From positions 1 through 60,367 of the IMG/VR virus record IMGVR_UViG_3300036770_006786: 60,367 nucleotides of DNA. One strand, 5' to 3'. Positions 25,235-32,823 of this stretch are shown piece after piece (the stretch's first letter is position 1; each line of letters starts with the position of its first letter). Below the pieces are notes generated by a model. That model was not told the DNA's origin. It worked only from the letters and a program-made list of their open reading frames with translations, and did no database searches. Made by a program: the position numbers and the translations under genes. The stretch comes from a virus.

Positions 25235-26926
25235 ATGAATAACATGTATGACATACTGAACAAAATGACCCTGTTGGAAGGCCGAGGTTCCAAACCTGAC
25301 TTTCTCGATTTAGACAAAGACGGTAACAAAACTGAGCCCATGAAAGATGCTGCCAAAGAAGTGGATGAAGCAAGTTACTCAGCTAAGGCAGCTCGTGCCG
25401 GTAAAGACATTGGCAAGCCAGGTAAGAACTTTGAGAAGATCGCTAAAGATGCCGCCAAGCGTTATGGTTCAAAAGAAAAAGGCGAAAAAGTTGCAGGCGC
25501 TGTGCTAGCCAAACTGCGTGCCAAGGAATCAATTGACGAAGCTGACATGGAAGAAGGTAACGAGTTTTCTGGTGAATTGGCCAAAGCTCGTGCCTCTGGC
25601 GCTAAAGAATTTCGAGTTGATGGCAAGTCTTACAAAGTCACCAAAGAAGAAGATGAAAAGATGATGAACGAAGATGTGATCGAAGAAGGTTTTGTAGACT
25701 TCATGGATCGCAAAGCCGCTTATCGTTCAATTGGTGCTGATGTAGAAGGCAAACCCGATGACTACACAGTGACCTTCAAAGATGGCACCCGCAAACGCTA
25801 CCAAGATACACCACGTGGCCGTCGTGTGACCACACTGGAACCTGTGGACCGTCCCGAAGAAGTTGATGCCGACGGTGAAGTAGTCAAGCGTGGTCGTGGT
25901 CGTCCTAAAGGAACAGGTCGTAAGATCGGTACTCGCGGAGTCACAGACGTGCGTAAGAAGAAAGTCAAAGAAGGCGATCTTGAAGAAGACTACGACAAAG
26001 ACGAGTACGATGAAGAAGGCGAAATGGCCAAGAGCCAAGCTCGCACCATCGCTGATGCTGCCATGGAGCTACATCAGATCGTGGGCGATAATGAAAACTT
26101 GCCTGAGTGGGTACAGAAGAAGATCGCACTGGCACAAGAATATATCGATGCCGCACGTGATTATCTCGCTGCCAATCGTCCCGAAGAAGAGATGATGGCT
26201 GAAAAAGCAGTGAGCAAGGCACAACGTGCTGCCGCTGGTATCGCTTATGCAGCCAAGAAGGGTAATATCCCCAAGTCAGAACTCCGCGGTGCTTCCAAAG
26301 AGATGGCCAAGATGCCTGCAGGTGAACTCAAGAAGTTTGCTAAGACCAAAGAAAAAGGTCTCCCAGAAAAGAAGGATGAAGCCGTGGAAGAAACTACAGT
26401 TGCCGGATCAGTGGCTCCTGCCGCAGAAGCTCCTAAGGGCAAAAAAGGTGGCATGATATTTGGCAAAGGTGTTTATGAAGGCCAGATCGCCGAAAGCTAT
26501 GAAAAGAAACTCAGTGCAGTGCTGACAGAAGGAATCAGCATGAATGCTTCTGTAGGCGAAGATGGAAAGAAAACATTGACAGTCAATGCCACAGATGATG
26601 ATGCTGAACAATTGGCCGCTATCCTCAAGATGGCTGGTGTTGGTTCTGCGTACAAAGAAGCCTGCTCATCATGTGGCCAAGCACCTTGCGGTTGCGAAAG
26701 CCTGGAAGAAACAGAACTGGCCAATGCTCCTGATGAAGAGTTTGCCGACACAGATACCATGGTCAATACAATATCAGGCGGCTTGAACGCTCGCAAGACC
26801 ACAGGTCAGACCACTGGCGCTCCGTTCAACAGAGATCCTGCACGTATGGGCATACATCGTCAAGAGCAAGTGGACGAAGCACAGGAACAGCGTTTGTTCG
26901 ATCTCTACAAGCAATTCAAGGGCTAA
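25235..26926 (+). CDS. Putative prohead core / DNA-associated internal protein with AT-hook
   Basis: A 563-residue highly charged protein from ATG 25235 (AAGGA SD; a TTG at 25229 is less likely). In order: 'ILNKMTLLEGRGSK' (7-20), resembling the cleaved N-terminus of T4 gp23; a DxDxDG loop at 25-30; an AT-hook 'RGRGRPKG' at 219-226; a strongly acidic stretch at 247-263; a DUF3008-like segment at 325-380 ('SKAQRAAAGIAYAAKKG...GASKEM...GLPEKK'); and a Cys cluster at 477-487. At least eight sites of the form (I/L/V)xE|(G/A/S), the T4 gp21 cleavage type, occur along its length. I infer a scaffold or core protein processed during head maturation. Confidence 0.6.
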   Translation: MNNMYDILNKMTLLEGRGSKPDFLDLDKDGNKTEPMKDAAKEVDEASYSAKAARAGKDIGKPGKNFEKIAKDAAKRYGSKEKGEKVAGAVLAKLRAKESIDEADMEEGNEFSGELAKARASGAKEFRVDGKSYKVTKEEDEKMMNEDVIEEGFVDFMDRKAAYRSIGADVEGKPDDYTVTFKDGTRKRYQDTPRGRRVTTLEPVDRPEEVDADGEVVKRGRGRPKGTGRKIGTRGVTDVRKKKVKEGDLEEDYDKDEYDEEGEMAKSQARTIADAAMELHQIVGDNENLPEWVQKKIALAQEYIDAARDYLAANRPEEEMMAEKAVSKAQRAAAGIAYAAKKGNIPKSELRGASKEMAKMPAGELKKFAKTKEKGLPEKKDEAVEETTVAGSVAPAAEAPKGKKGGMIFGKGVYEGQIAESYEKKLSAVLTEGISMNASVGEDGKKTLTVNATDDDAEQLAAILKMAGVGSAYKEACSSCGQAPCGCESLEETELANAPDEEFADTDTMVNTISGGLNARKTTGQTTGAPFNRDPARMGIHRQEQVDEAQEQRLFDLYKQFKG

Positions 26927-26928
26927 TC

Positions 26929-27912
26929 ATGACCAAGAGTCTACGAGACTATATCACCGAATCAGAGCAATGGATTGATAATCCAGTGCCAGGCGATGAC
27001 TTCGCTATCAACTTCCGTGAGGAATGCCTGGTAGAAAGTTATGTGCTTGAAACAAGAAAAAATGCCGTAGTGATACAGGCCGACGAAGAGATGATCCGTA
27101 TCATGGAATCCTATGGTTGTAGCATGGAAGATCTCGATGAAGAACAAAGCGTAGACGACGTATTAGTGAGTGAAGATCCCACAGAAGAAGAACCCACAGC
27201 ACCTGGTACCATGGGCGCAGTAGATGAGCCCACGGACTATGATCCCATTGGCGAGGACTTCATGGGTCGCATGCTTGAGCTGGCCGGATGTGGTCGCAAG
27301 ACCATGGAAGGTGATATCAGCCAGATCGAAAAAGACATAGCTGATGCTCCTGTAGCACCAATGGGCACTATAGAAGAAGGTATGATGAGCGAGATTGATA
27401 TCGATCTGCATGCCCTCGCCAGTCGTGGAGACGAAGAAGATCTAATCGCTGCTCTAGAAGGCGATCTAGGCCCGGGTACAGCAGTGGTCCTGCAAAACAT
27501 GATGGACGAACTCAAAGACGAGTTGGCCGCAAAAGGTATGAACGATGTCATCAACGACTATGACAAGATGATCGAGATACTGTGGGATAAAATCGTAGAT
27601 GAATACAGCGATGGTGATTTTGATACTAAAGAGATGTCCGAAGCAGAATATCAAGGTCGCAAAGTGCCCTTAGGCAAACCCATGCGTGGTGACGTCAAGA
27701 AGTTCAAGGTCTATGTTCGAGACCCTAAAACTGGCAATGTGAAAAAAGTCAACTTTGGTCATGGTGGTACCAGCGCCAAACGTGCCGGTCAGAAGACCAT
27801 GAAGATCAAGAAATCTGATCCTGCTCGTCGCCGGAGCTTCCGTGCTCGCCATAACTGCGACAATCCAGGTCCAAGAACAAAAGCACGTTACTGGTCATGC
27901 CGGGCGTGGTAA
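26929..27912 (+). CDS. Putative internal head protein with basic C-terminal domain
   Basis: A 327-residue protein. The N-terminus 'MTKSLRDYITESEQWID' again carries a YITE|S capsid-targeting-like site. Residues ~45-230 are very acidic, with another protease-type site 'GTIEE|G'. The last ~85 residues are a different, basic domain: 'YQGRKVPLGKPMRGDVKKFKVYV', 'KKVNFGHGG' and 'RRRSFRARHNCDN', ending 'ARYWSCRAW'. This C-terminus recurs in head-region proteins of many T4-like marine phages. The acidic/basic split suggests a core protein that binds DNA or capsid after cleavage. It is preceded directly by the AT-hook gene. Confidence 0.58.
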   Translation: MTKSLRDYITESEQWIDNPVPGDDFAINFREECLVESYVLETRKNAVVIQADEEMIRIMESYGCSMEDLDEEQSVDDVLVSEDPTEEEPTAPGTMGAVDEPTDYDPIGEDFMGRMLELAGCGRKTMEGDISQIEKDIADAPVAPMGTIEEGMMSEIDIDLHALASRGDEEDLIAALEGDLGPGTAVVLQNMMDELKDELAAKGMNDVINDYDKMIEILWDKIVDEYSDGDFDTKEMSEAEYQGRKVPLGKPMRGDVKKFKVYVRDPKTGNVKKVNFGHGGTSAKRAGQKTMKIKKSDPARRRSFRARHNCDNPGPRTKARYWSCRAW

Positions 27913-27926
27913 AAAGGAAAATATAA

Positions 27927-28199
27927 ATGTCAAGCCAAGCCAATGTCTATACCGCAGTAGCCAACGTAGTGTGGCAGACTGACAAGTGCATGATCTCAAC
28001 AGGAAACACATCGGTCACTTATCGAGTAGATCTCGCTCCTGACTTTGGAAACACTATCTACTCTAACGCTGTATCAATTCCAGCCTATGAAAGCACCTGG
28101 GTTTACGTGGGTGTGGGTAATCAACTTACCATCACTGGATCTAATTTCACAGCCGCCGAGGCCGGCACCGCAAGCTCAGGAACAGCCGGAGTACAATAA
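27927..28199 (+). CDS. Small beta-rich structural protein
   Basis: A 90-residue protein with 'ANVYTAVANVVWQTDKCMISTGNTSVTYRVDL' and 'STWVYVGVGNQLTITG'. It has a single Cys and a Gly/Ala/Ser-rich tail. It resembles the protein at 23-337 in size and strand pattern. It lies between the core proteins and the MRAxEF cassette and has a GGAAA SD. A decoration or head-fibre role is possible, but unproven. Confidence 0.5.
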   Translation: MSSQANVYTAVANVVWQTDKCMISTGNTSVTYRVDLAPDFGNTIYSNAVSIPAYESTWVYVGVGNQLTITGSNFTAAEAGTASSGTAGVQ

Positions 28200-28201
28200 A
28201 C

Positions 28202-28582
28202 ATGCGAGCTCGAGAGTTCGTCACTGAGGCCAAGCGCAATGGCCAGCGTGCCGCTGCCAATCAAGAATTTGAGATGGCTCATCCGGGCATGATTGGACCA
28301 GGCGGCGGTGGTGATACCTACTGGGGTCGCTATTACGACTTCTACAGAGTGGCCACACTGGCCGGCATGGATCCTGCGGAACTGGACAAGGTCGACACCA
28401 TCAGTTTCTTTGGCAACCTGCCAGCATTCTCAGCCTATACTGATGCTGATCGAGTCAAACTCAAAGCCATCCTCAAAAAACTGGGCATGAAGCCCCGAGA
28501 GACCATCGGGCCTGGTAGTCTCGAAGCCAACGGCACCAACGCCACCAGTCCTGTCAAACCTTTCCGCGGTTATCCCAGATAG
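28202..28582 (+). CDS. MRAxEF-family small protein, copy 1
   Basis: A 126-residue protein. The N-terminus 'MRAREFVTEAKRN' has a capsid-targeting-like tag with protease-type site FVTE|A, after residue 9. The C-terminus is 'NATSPVKPFRGYPR'. The middle, with 'YYDFYRVATLAGMDP' and 'AFSAYTDADRVKLKAILKKLGM', looks like a small helical domain. The paralogues at 29460 and 30613 share both ends but little of the middle. It is followed within 3 bases by the Ntn-hydrolase gene. No obvious SD is present. I infer a small protein sent into the prohead; function unknown. Confidence 0.6.
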   Translation: MRAREFVTEAKRNGQRAAANQEFEMAHPGMIGPGGGGDTYWGRYYDFYRVATLAGMDPAELDKVDTISFFGNLPAFSAYTDADRVKLKAILKKLGMKPRETIGPGSLEANGTNATSPVKPFRGYPR

Positions 28583-28584
28583 CC

Positions 28585-29460
28585 ATGTGCATCATAGTCG
28601 CCAAGTACTTTCCTGGTATAGGATGGGCCGGTGCCAAGAACCGCGATCGCAACTACACTCCTACTTTAGATTTCATCGAAGACAACAGCGACGCTGTGAA
28701 TCGCATGATGATGCACGACCAAGTCACTGGCTACAAAGAAGGTATCAACAGCACCGGACTCAGCATACTCAACACCAGCCTTGACGTCTATGATGACGAA
28801 ACTGAAGTAGAAGCTGGTACTGCGGAAAGCAGCCCTGATGGCGGGATCATATCCGATGCTCTTAGGTACACAGATCCTTTGGATGCCGTAAAATACCTCG
28901 TGAAGAAACATCTCGGCGGATGTACCATAGTGTTCAATGAACAAGATCTCTATCTGATCGAAGCCACCGATGATGATGGAACTGCATCCTACAGATACAA
29001 AGTAAAAAAGATCAGTCCAAAAAATACTGTAGCCCGGAGCAATCATGGTCTATGGATTACGGATGCTGGCTACCAACGCAACTCTAAAGATGACAGCGAA
29101 TATCTTGGCCGGCTTTCTAGCGAAGCTAGATTGGCACAAGCAGAAGCTCTGGTGAAGGCTGCAAGGAAACCCGAAGATCTCGTGGATGGCATGTGCCAAG
29201 TCTACATCAATCATCCGCAACTAAATATCATGAGATACAGCACAGCACGCAAGAAGATGCGTACCACCAGCCAACAACTGTGTGTGCCTCAGGAGCGTAC
29301 TCTGTATTGCCGTCCTATCAGCAGTCACATGGACTTTGACTTCTGGAGACTGAATCAACCTCATACCAATGTGTGGGTGGAGATCCTGGGCAATAGAGTG
29401 CTGTGGCAGAATGTTGAAGGTGATCCACCGTTTGCACAGATGAAACTGAAAGACAAATAA
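28585..29460 (+). CDS. N-terminal-cysteine Ntn-hydrolase (choloylglycine / C45 / NRDE-like)
   Basis: A 291-residue protein starting Met-Cys. Removal of Met would expose Cys2 as the nucleophile. Other features match the choloylglycine hydrolase and acyltransferase superfamily: 'AKNRDRNY' (R20, D21) at the position of the conserved Arg and Asp; 'EGINSTGLSILNTSL' (N55) like the 'GxNExGL' loop; 'ARSNHGLWI' (N153, H154); and 'MRTTSQQ' (R226). Such enzymes cleave or transfer amide-linked acyl groups. The 'NRDR' also recalls TANGO2/NRDE proteins. The substrate is unknown. It lies between two MRAxEF genes and shares one base with the second (TAATG). Confidence 0.72.
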   Translation: MCIIVAKYFPGIGWAGAKNRDRNYTPTLDFIEDNSDAVNRMMMHDQVTGYKEGINSTGLSILNTSLDVYDDETEVEAGTAESSPDGGIISDALRYTDPLDAVKYLVKKHLGGCTIVFNEQDLYLIEATDDDGTASYRYKVKKISPKNTVARSNHGLWITDAGYQRNSKDDSEYLGRLSSEARLAQAEALVKAARKPEDLVDGMCQVYINHPQLNIMRYSTARKKMRTTSQQLCVPQERTLYCRPISSHMDFDFWRLNQPHTNVWVEILGNRVLWQNVEGDPPFAQMKLKDK

Positions 29461-29858
29461 TGAGAGCAAGAGAGTTTATAACTGAAGAAAAATATGGCAG
29501 TGCCGCTGATGTACCAGCCGATGGTCATAAACTCCGTAAATCTCAGCGTTCTGCCATGAAAGGCATCATCAGCATGCCCGACATCAGCCAGAACAAACAG
29601 GGCGGTAGTCCTTACACGCAATGGCGTTTTGGAATAGCCATGGCTGGTGCACCTGATCATGAGACAGAACCTGCAGGTGCATTCGCAGGTGATCCTCTGT
29701 TGGCTACTTACAGCGATGCTGATCTCGAGATAGTGAATGCCGCTGCCAAGATGGTAGGTGCCGGAGAAGTAAAAAAGGTCACAGACAATCGCAGTACCGA
29801 AGCTGACTGGGTACACAAGACTAGTCCTGTCAAGGGTTTTCGCGGATATCCAAGATAA
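29460..29858 (+). CDS. MRAxEF-family small protein, copy 2
   Basis: A 132-residue paralogue. The N-terminus 'MRAREFITEEKYG' has site FITE|E and the C-terminus is 'HKTSPVKGFRGYPR'. The middle has 'SPYTQWRFGIAMAGAPD' and 'LLATYSDADLEIVNAAAKMVGAG'. The segment 'YSDAD' aligns with 'YTDAD' of copy 1, and 'YxxxRFGxAxA' aligns with copy 3. The start overlaps the Ntn-hydrolase stop (TAATG), so the two are translationally coupled. The glutamine amidotransferase gene follows within 12 bases. Confidence 0.6.
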   Translation: MRAREFITEEKYGSAADVPADGHKLRKSQRSAMKGIISMPDISQNKQGGSPYTQWRFGIAMAGAPDHETEPAGAFAGDPLLATYSDADLEIVNAAAKMVGAGEVKKVTDNRSTEADWVHKTSPVKGFRGYPR

Positions 29859-29870
29859 ACGGGCTCAAGT

Positions 29871-30599
29871 ATGAAGCCCGTATTGATACTCCAGCACCAG
29901 ATCCCAGAACATGCAGCCTATCTCACCACTTGGTTAGATCGCCACGGCATACACTATGAGGTCTATAATGCCGGTACTGGCGAAGAGTTTCCGCAATCGA
30001 TAGAACCCTATAGTGCCATGGCCGTGATGGGCGGCGGCATGAGTTCAAATGATCCCTTACTCAGCAACCGACAGACAGAGATCTTGATCCTGCAGGCCGT
30101 GTTGAAGGACATACCCGTGATCGGACACTGCTTGGGTGGGCAACTCATGAGCCGTGCGTTGGGGGCGAAAATCGGGGCCAGCCCCCAGCCCGAAATCGGC
30201 TGGCAGCCCATAGACTACACCGCAGATCCTGCAGTTCAAAAGTGGTTTGGCCTTGATCCCACTCCTATGGTGATACAGTGGCATTATGAATCGTTTGGCA
30301 TACCCGAAGGCGCCACTCTATTGGCATCCAGCGATGCCTGTACTAATCAAGCCTGGGCGATGGGCCCACATCTGGCCATGCAGTTCCATATAGAGATGGA
30401 TCAAGACAAAGCCAAAGCCTGGGCCGATGATGAAGATCCGCTGTGGGCAGCGGCAAGGACAAACTATGCTACAGTACAGGATCGCGAAGGAATCCTAGCG
30501 GGCATAGAACCCTATCTCTTACAGCACCAGCGCACAGCAGATCATATCTATAATCAGTGGTTGAGTACCACAGAGTGGGCAGTAGAATGCCAAAATTGA
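29871..30599 (+). CDS. Class I glutamine amidotransferase domain protein
   Basis: A 242-residue stand-alone GATase1. The nucleophile elbow 'VIGHCLGGQLMSRALG' puts Cys at 87. 'AMQFHIEM' provides His173 and Glu175 of the triad. 'MGGGMSSND' at ~53-61 forms the oxyanion region and 'QWHYESFGIPEGA' the substrate side. This is the GuaA-like / YfeJ-type group that releases ammonia from glutamine or cleaves gamma-glutamyl amides. No synthetase partner is encoded nearby, so an isopeptidase or gamma-glutamyl hydrolase role is as likely as amination. It sits between two MRAxEF genes. No strong SD is seen. Confidence 0.82.
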   Translation: MKPVLILQHQIPEHAAYLTTWLDRHGIHYEVYNAGTGEEFPQSIEPYSAMAVMGGGMSSNDPLLSNRQTEILILQAVLKDIPVIGHCLGGQLMSRALGAKIGASPQPEIGWQPIDYTADPAVQKWFGLDPTPMVIQWHYESFGIPEGATLLASSDACTNQAWAMGPHLAMQFHIEMDQDKAKAWADDEDPLWAAARTNYATVQDREGILAGIEPYLLQHQRTADHIYNQWLSTTEWAVECQN

Positions 30600-30612
30600 T
30601 AAGTACATTGAT

Positions 30613-30987
30613 ATGAGAGCCCAGGAATTCATTACAGAACAGAGAGCAGTACTAGATCCAAGTCAGCGTGCGGCTCTGGCCAATACCTATATCATTCCGG
30701 GACTTCCTAGCGAAGATCCTTACAAGACCTACAGATTTGGCATGGCCCTGGCCCGTGCTCGTAGCATAGGAAATGAACTAGATCTCCCGGAGTTTGCGGA
30801 AGAAGGTGCGTTTGGCGAATTAGCTGTGATATCGGGTTCGGAAAATGTAGATGAATTGATAGATCGCGCTCTCAAACTGGCTGGAATCAAAGGTGGCAAG
30901 AAACTGATAGGCAGCAAAGTAAGCCACGAAGTTGAAGGTACAAACAAGACCAGTCCTGTAAAAGCATTCAAGGGTTATCCAAGATAA
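30613..30987 (+). CDS. MRAxEF-family small protein, copy 3
   Basis: A 124-residue paralogue. The N-terminus 'MRAQEFITEQRAV' has site FITE|Q and the C-terminus is 'NKTSPVKAFKGYPR'. The body has 'YKTYRFGMALARARS', matching 'YTQWRFGIAMAGAPD' of copy 2, and a helical 'VDELIDRALKLAGIKGG'. It ends the alternating tag-enzyme-tag-enzyme-tag array. Its stop overlaps the next ATG (TAATG). The DNA divergence between copies indicates old duplications. Confidence 0.6.
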   Translation: MRAQEFITEQRAVLDPSQRAALANTYIIPGLPSEDPYKTYRFGMALARARSIGNELDLPEFAEEGAFGELAVISGSENVDELIDRALKLAGIKGGKKLIGSKVSHEVEGTNKTSPVKAFKGYPR

Positions 30988-31286
30988 TGGCAAATCCTCC
31001 ACCACCATACGCAGACCTCACTGGTATCAGTCGCACAGTGATGAAAGACAATGCGCAGGAAAGCATAGCCAACTATTCAGGCAACGCTCGTCCTGCTGAA
31101 ATGACAGTAAATATCAATACCAACGAGATATACATTGGCAATGCCAGTGGGGCATTGACCAAAGTGATACAGTCAACAGGAGCAAATGTATTCTTGGGCA
31201 ACGTCCGGGTGGTCAATGACACTACAGGACTGAACCAATTGTATTTTGACCCTGCTACCGGAGAGATAGTTTACTATCAACCTTGA
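30987..31286 (+). CDS. Small fibre-like structural protein
   Basis: A 99-residue protein. 'ARPAEMTVNINTNEIYIGNASGAL' is the strand motif found at the N-terminus of phage fibres (compare 'GELSIDTDLDTIRVHDG' in the protein at 9275). A final 'LYFDPATGEIVYYQP' strand pair follows. It is translationally coupled to the MRAxEF gene upstream and followed by a larger structural gene. Probably a virion component of tail or head fibre type. Confidence 0.55.
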   Translation: MANPPPPYADLTGISRTVMKDNAQESIANYSGNARPAEMTVNINTNEIYIGNASGALTKVIQSTGANVFLGNVRVVNDTTGLNQLYFDPATGEIVYYQP

Positions 31287-31294
31287 GATAAGAC

Positions 31295-32815
31295 ATGGCC
31301 GAACCAAATCCAGCAAACGTCGCACCGTGGTACCTGCGTAATATAACGCAGGCGCTGGCGCTTGATTCAGCCACGGGCAATGTGTATGTGCGTACTGATG
31401 CACAGTTCAATATCTCCAACGCCAACATTACCGTAGGCAACGTGGGAGTGACCAGTCTTGGCAACGTGGATGTGTCGGGCACAGAATTACCAGTCACGAT
31501 AGAATCTGGCAACATCACTGTGTATCAAGGTACAGATCCTTGGGTGGTTTCTGGCAACGTCAACGCCAACATCACAGGTGGGTCAGTCAATGCCAACATC
31601 ACAGGCGGCAATGTCACTACCAGTTTCAATCCCACGCTGATAGATGCCTTTAGTCGCTTGCGTGTATCAAATCCTCTTACCTTGTTTGATACCCGTGCCA
31701 TGTATTACGATCATGGGCAGTTTGCCAGCAACTTGGTAGCAAGTGGAAATGTGGTCTACAATGCTAACTCCAGCACCTATCTCATGAGCGTGACTGCTAA
31801 CAATGATGCTGTGTATCGTGAGACTGTGAAAACATTCGTGTATCAGCCGGGCAAGAGCCTGCTGGTGCTCAATACATTCTGCGGCAACACTCCCGCCGCA
31901 GGACTTGTACAGCGTGTGGGCTACTTCAACGACGAGAACGGCATCTACTTTGAAATCAACGGTACCACCAAGAACATGGTTATTCGTAGTAGCAGCACCG
32001 GATCTTTGACTTATGAAACCGTACCACAAAGTTCCTGGAATGGCGATCGACTGGATGGGTCCGGTGGTGCTAATAATCCATCAGGTATCACACTCAACGT
32101 AGACAGAGATCAGATCTTCTGGATGGACATAGAATGGCTGGGCGTGGGATCAGTACGCACTGGTTTCGTGATCAATGGTCAGTTTATCATCTGTCATACT
32201 TTCAACCATGCCAACCAAAGCGGCAATGTCACCACTTACATGGGCACGGCCAACTTGCCTTGCCGATATGAATTGATCAGCACAGGACCCGCTGGTAATC
32301 TACGCCAGATCTGTAGCACAGTGATCTCTGAAGGTGGTTATACTCTCACAGGTGTAGCCAAGAGTGCAGGACATACTTTTGCCGAAGATATCAGTTTACC
32401 CAACGACGACAGTTTTGTTCCTGTGTTTGCTATCCGTCTCAAGAGCACCATGCCCGATGCTGTTGTGATACCCACCACCTGGAGCTTGTCAGTGAGTTCG
32501 AATGATCTCTATGCTTGGAAAGTGTATCGCAGGGCCGTGACATCGGGTGGATCTTGGACGTCAGCAGGATCTGATAGCCCAGTGGAATACAACATAGCAC
32601 CCACGGCTCTAGTTAGCGGTGATTTGGTAGATCAAGGCTACATCCGTGCATCAAATCAAAGTGTAAGCTCACCGCAGAATCAAGAACTAACATTTGAAAA
32701 TCAACTGATCCGTGATCCTTTCACTGCTACCTTCTATGAATTTGTGATCATGGCCGCCACAGACGGCACCAATCAAACAGCGTTGGCCGCAGTTCAGTGG
32801 CAACAAATAACCTAA
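31295..32815 (+). CDS. Virion structural protein (fibre-like N-terminus, conserved phage body)
   Basis: A 506-residue protein. The first ~110 residues have fibre-type strands and 'NANITGGSVNANITGGN' repeats. From ~118 the segment 'DAFSRLRVSNPLTLFDT' begins a conserved body with 'KSLLVLNTFCGNTPAAGLVQRVGYF', 'DRDQIFWMDIEWLGVGSVRTGFVI' and 'RYELISTGPAGNLRQICSTVISEGG'. I know this body from structural proteins of T4-like marine phages and some other phages. No enzymatic motif is seen. Role probably tail or head appendage. Confidence 0.65.
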   Translation: MAEPNPANVAPWYLRNITQALALDSATGNVYVRTDAQFNISNANITVGNVGVTSLGNVDVSGTELPVTIESGNITVYQGTDPWVVSGNVNANITGGSVNANITGGNVTTSFNPTLIDAFSRLRVSNPLTLFDTRAMYYDHGQFASNLVASGNVVYNANSSTYLMSVTANNDAVYRETVKTFVYQPGKSLLVLNTFCGNTPAAGLVQRVGYFNDENGIYFEINGTTKNMVIRSSSTGSLTYETVPQSSWNGDRLDGSGGANNPSGITLNVDRDQIFWMDIEWLGVGSVRTGFVINGQFIICHTFNHANQSGNVTTYMGTANLPCRYELISTGPAGNLRQICSTVISEGGYTLTGVAKSAGHTFAEDISLPNDDSFVPVFAIRLKSTMPDAVVIPTTWSLSVSSNDLYAWKVYRRAVTSGGSWTSAGSDSPVEYNIAPTALVSGDLVDQGYIRASNQSVSSPQNQELTFENQLIRDPFTATFYEFVIMAATDGTNQTALAAVQWQQIT

Positions 32816-32823
32816 GGAACAAC

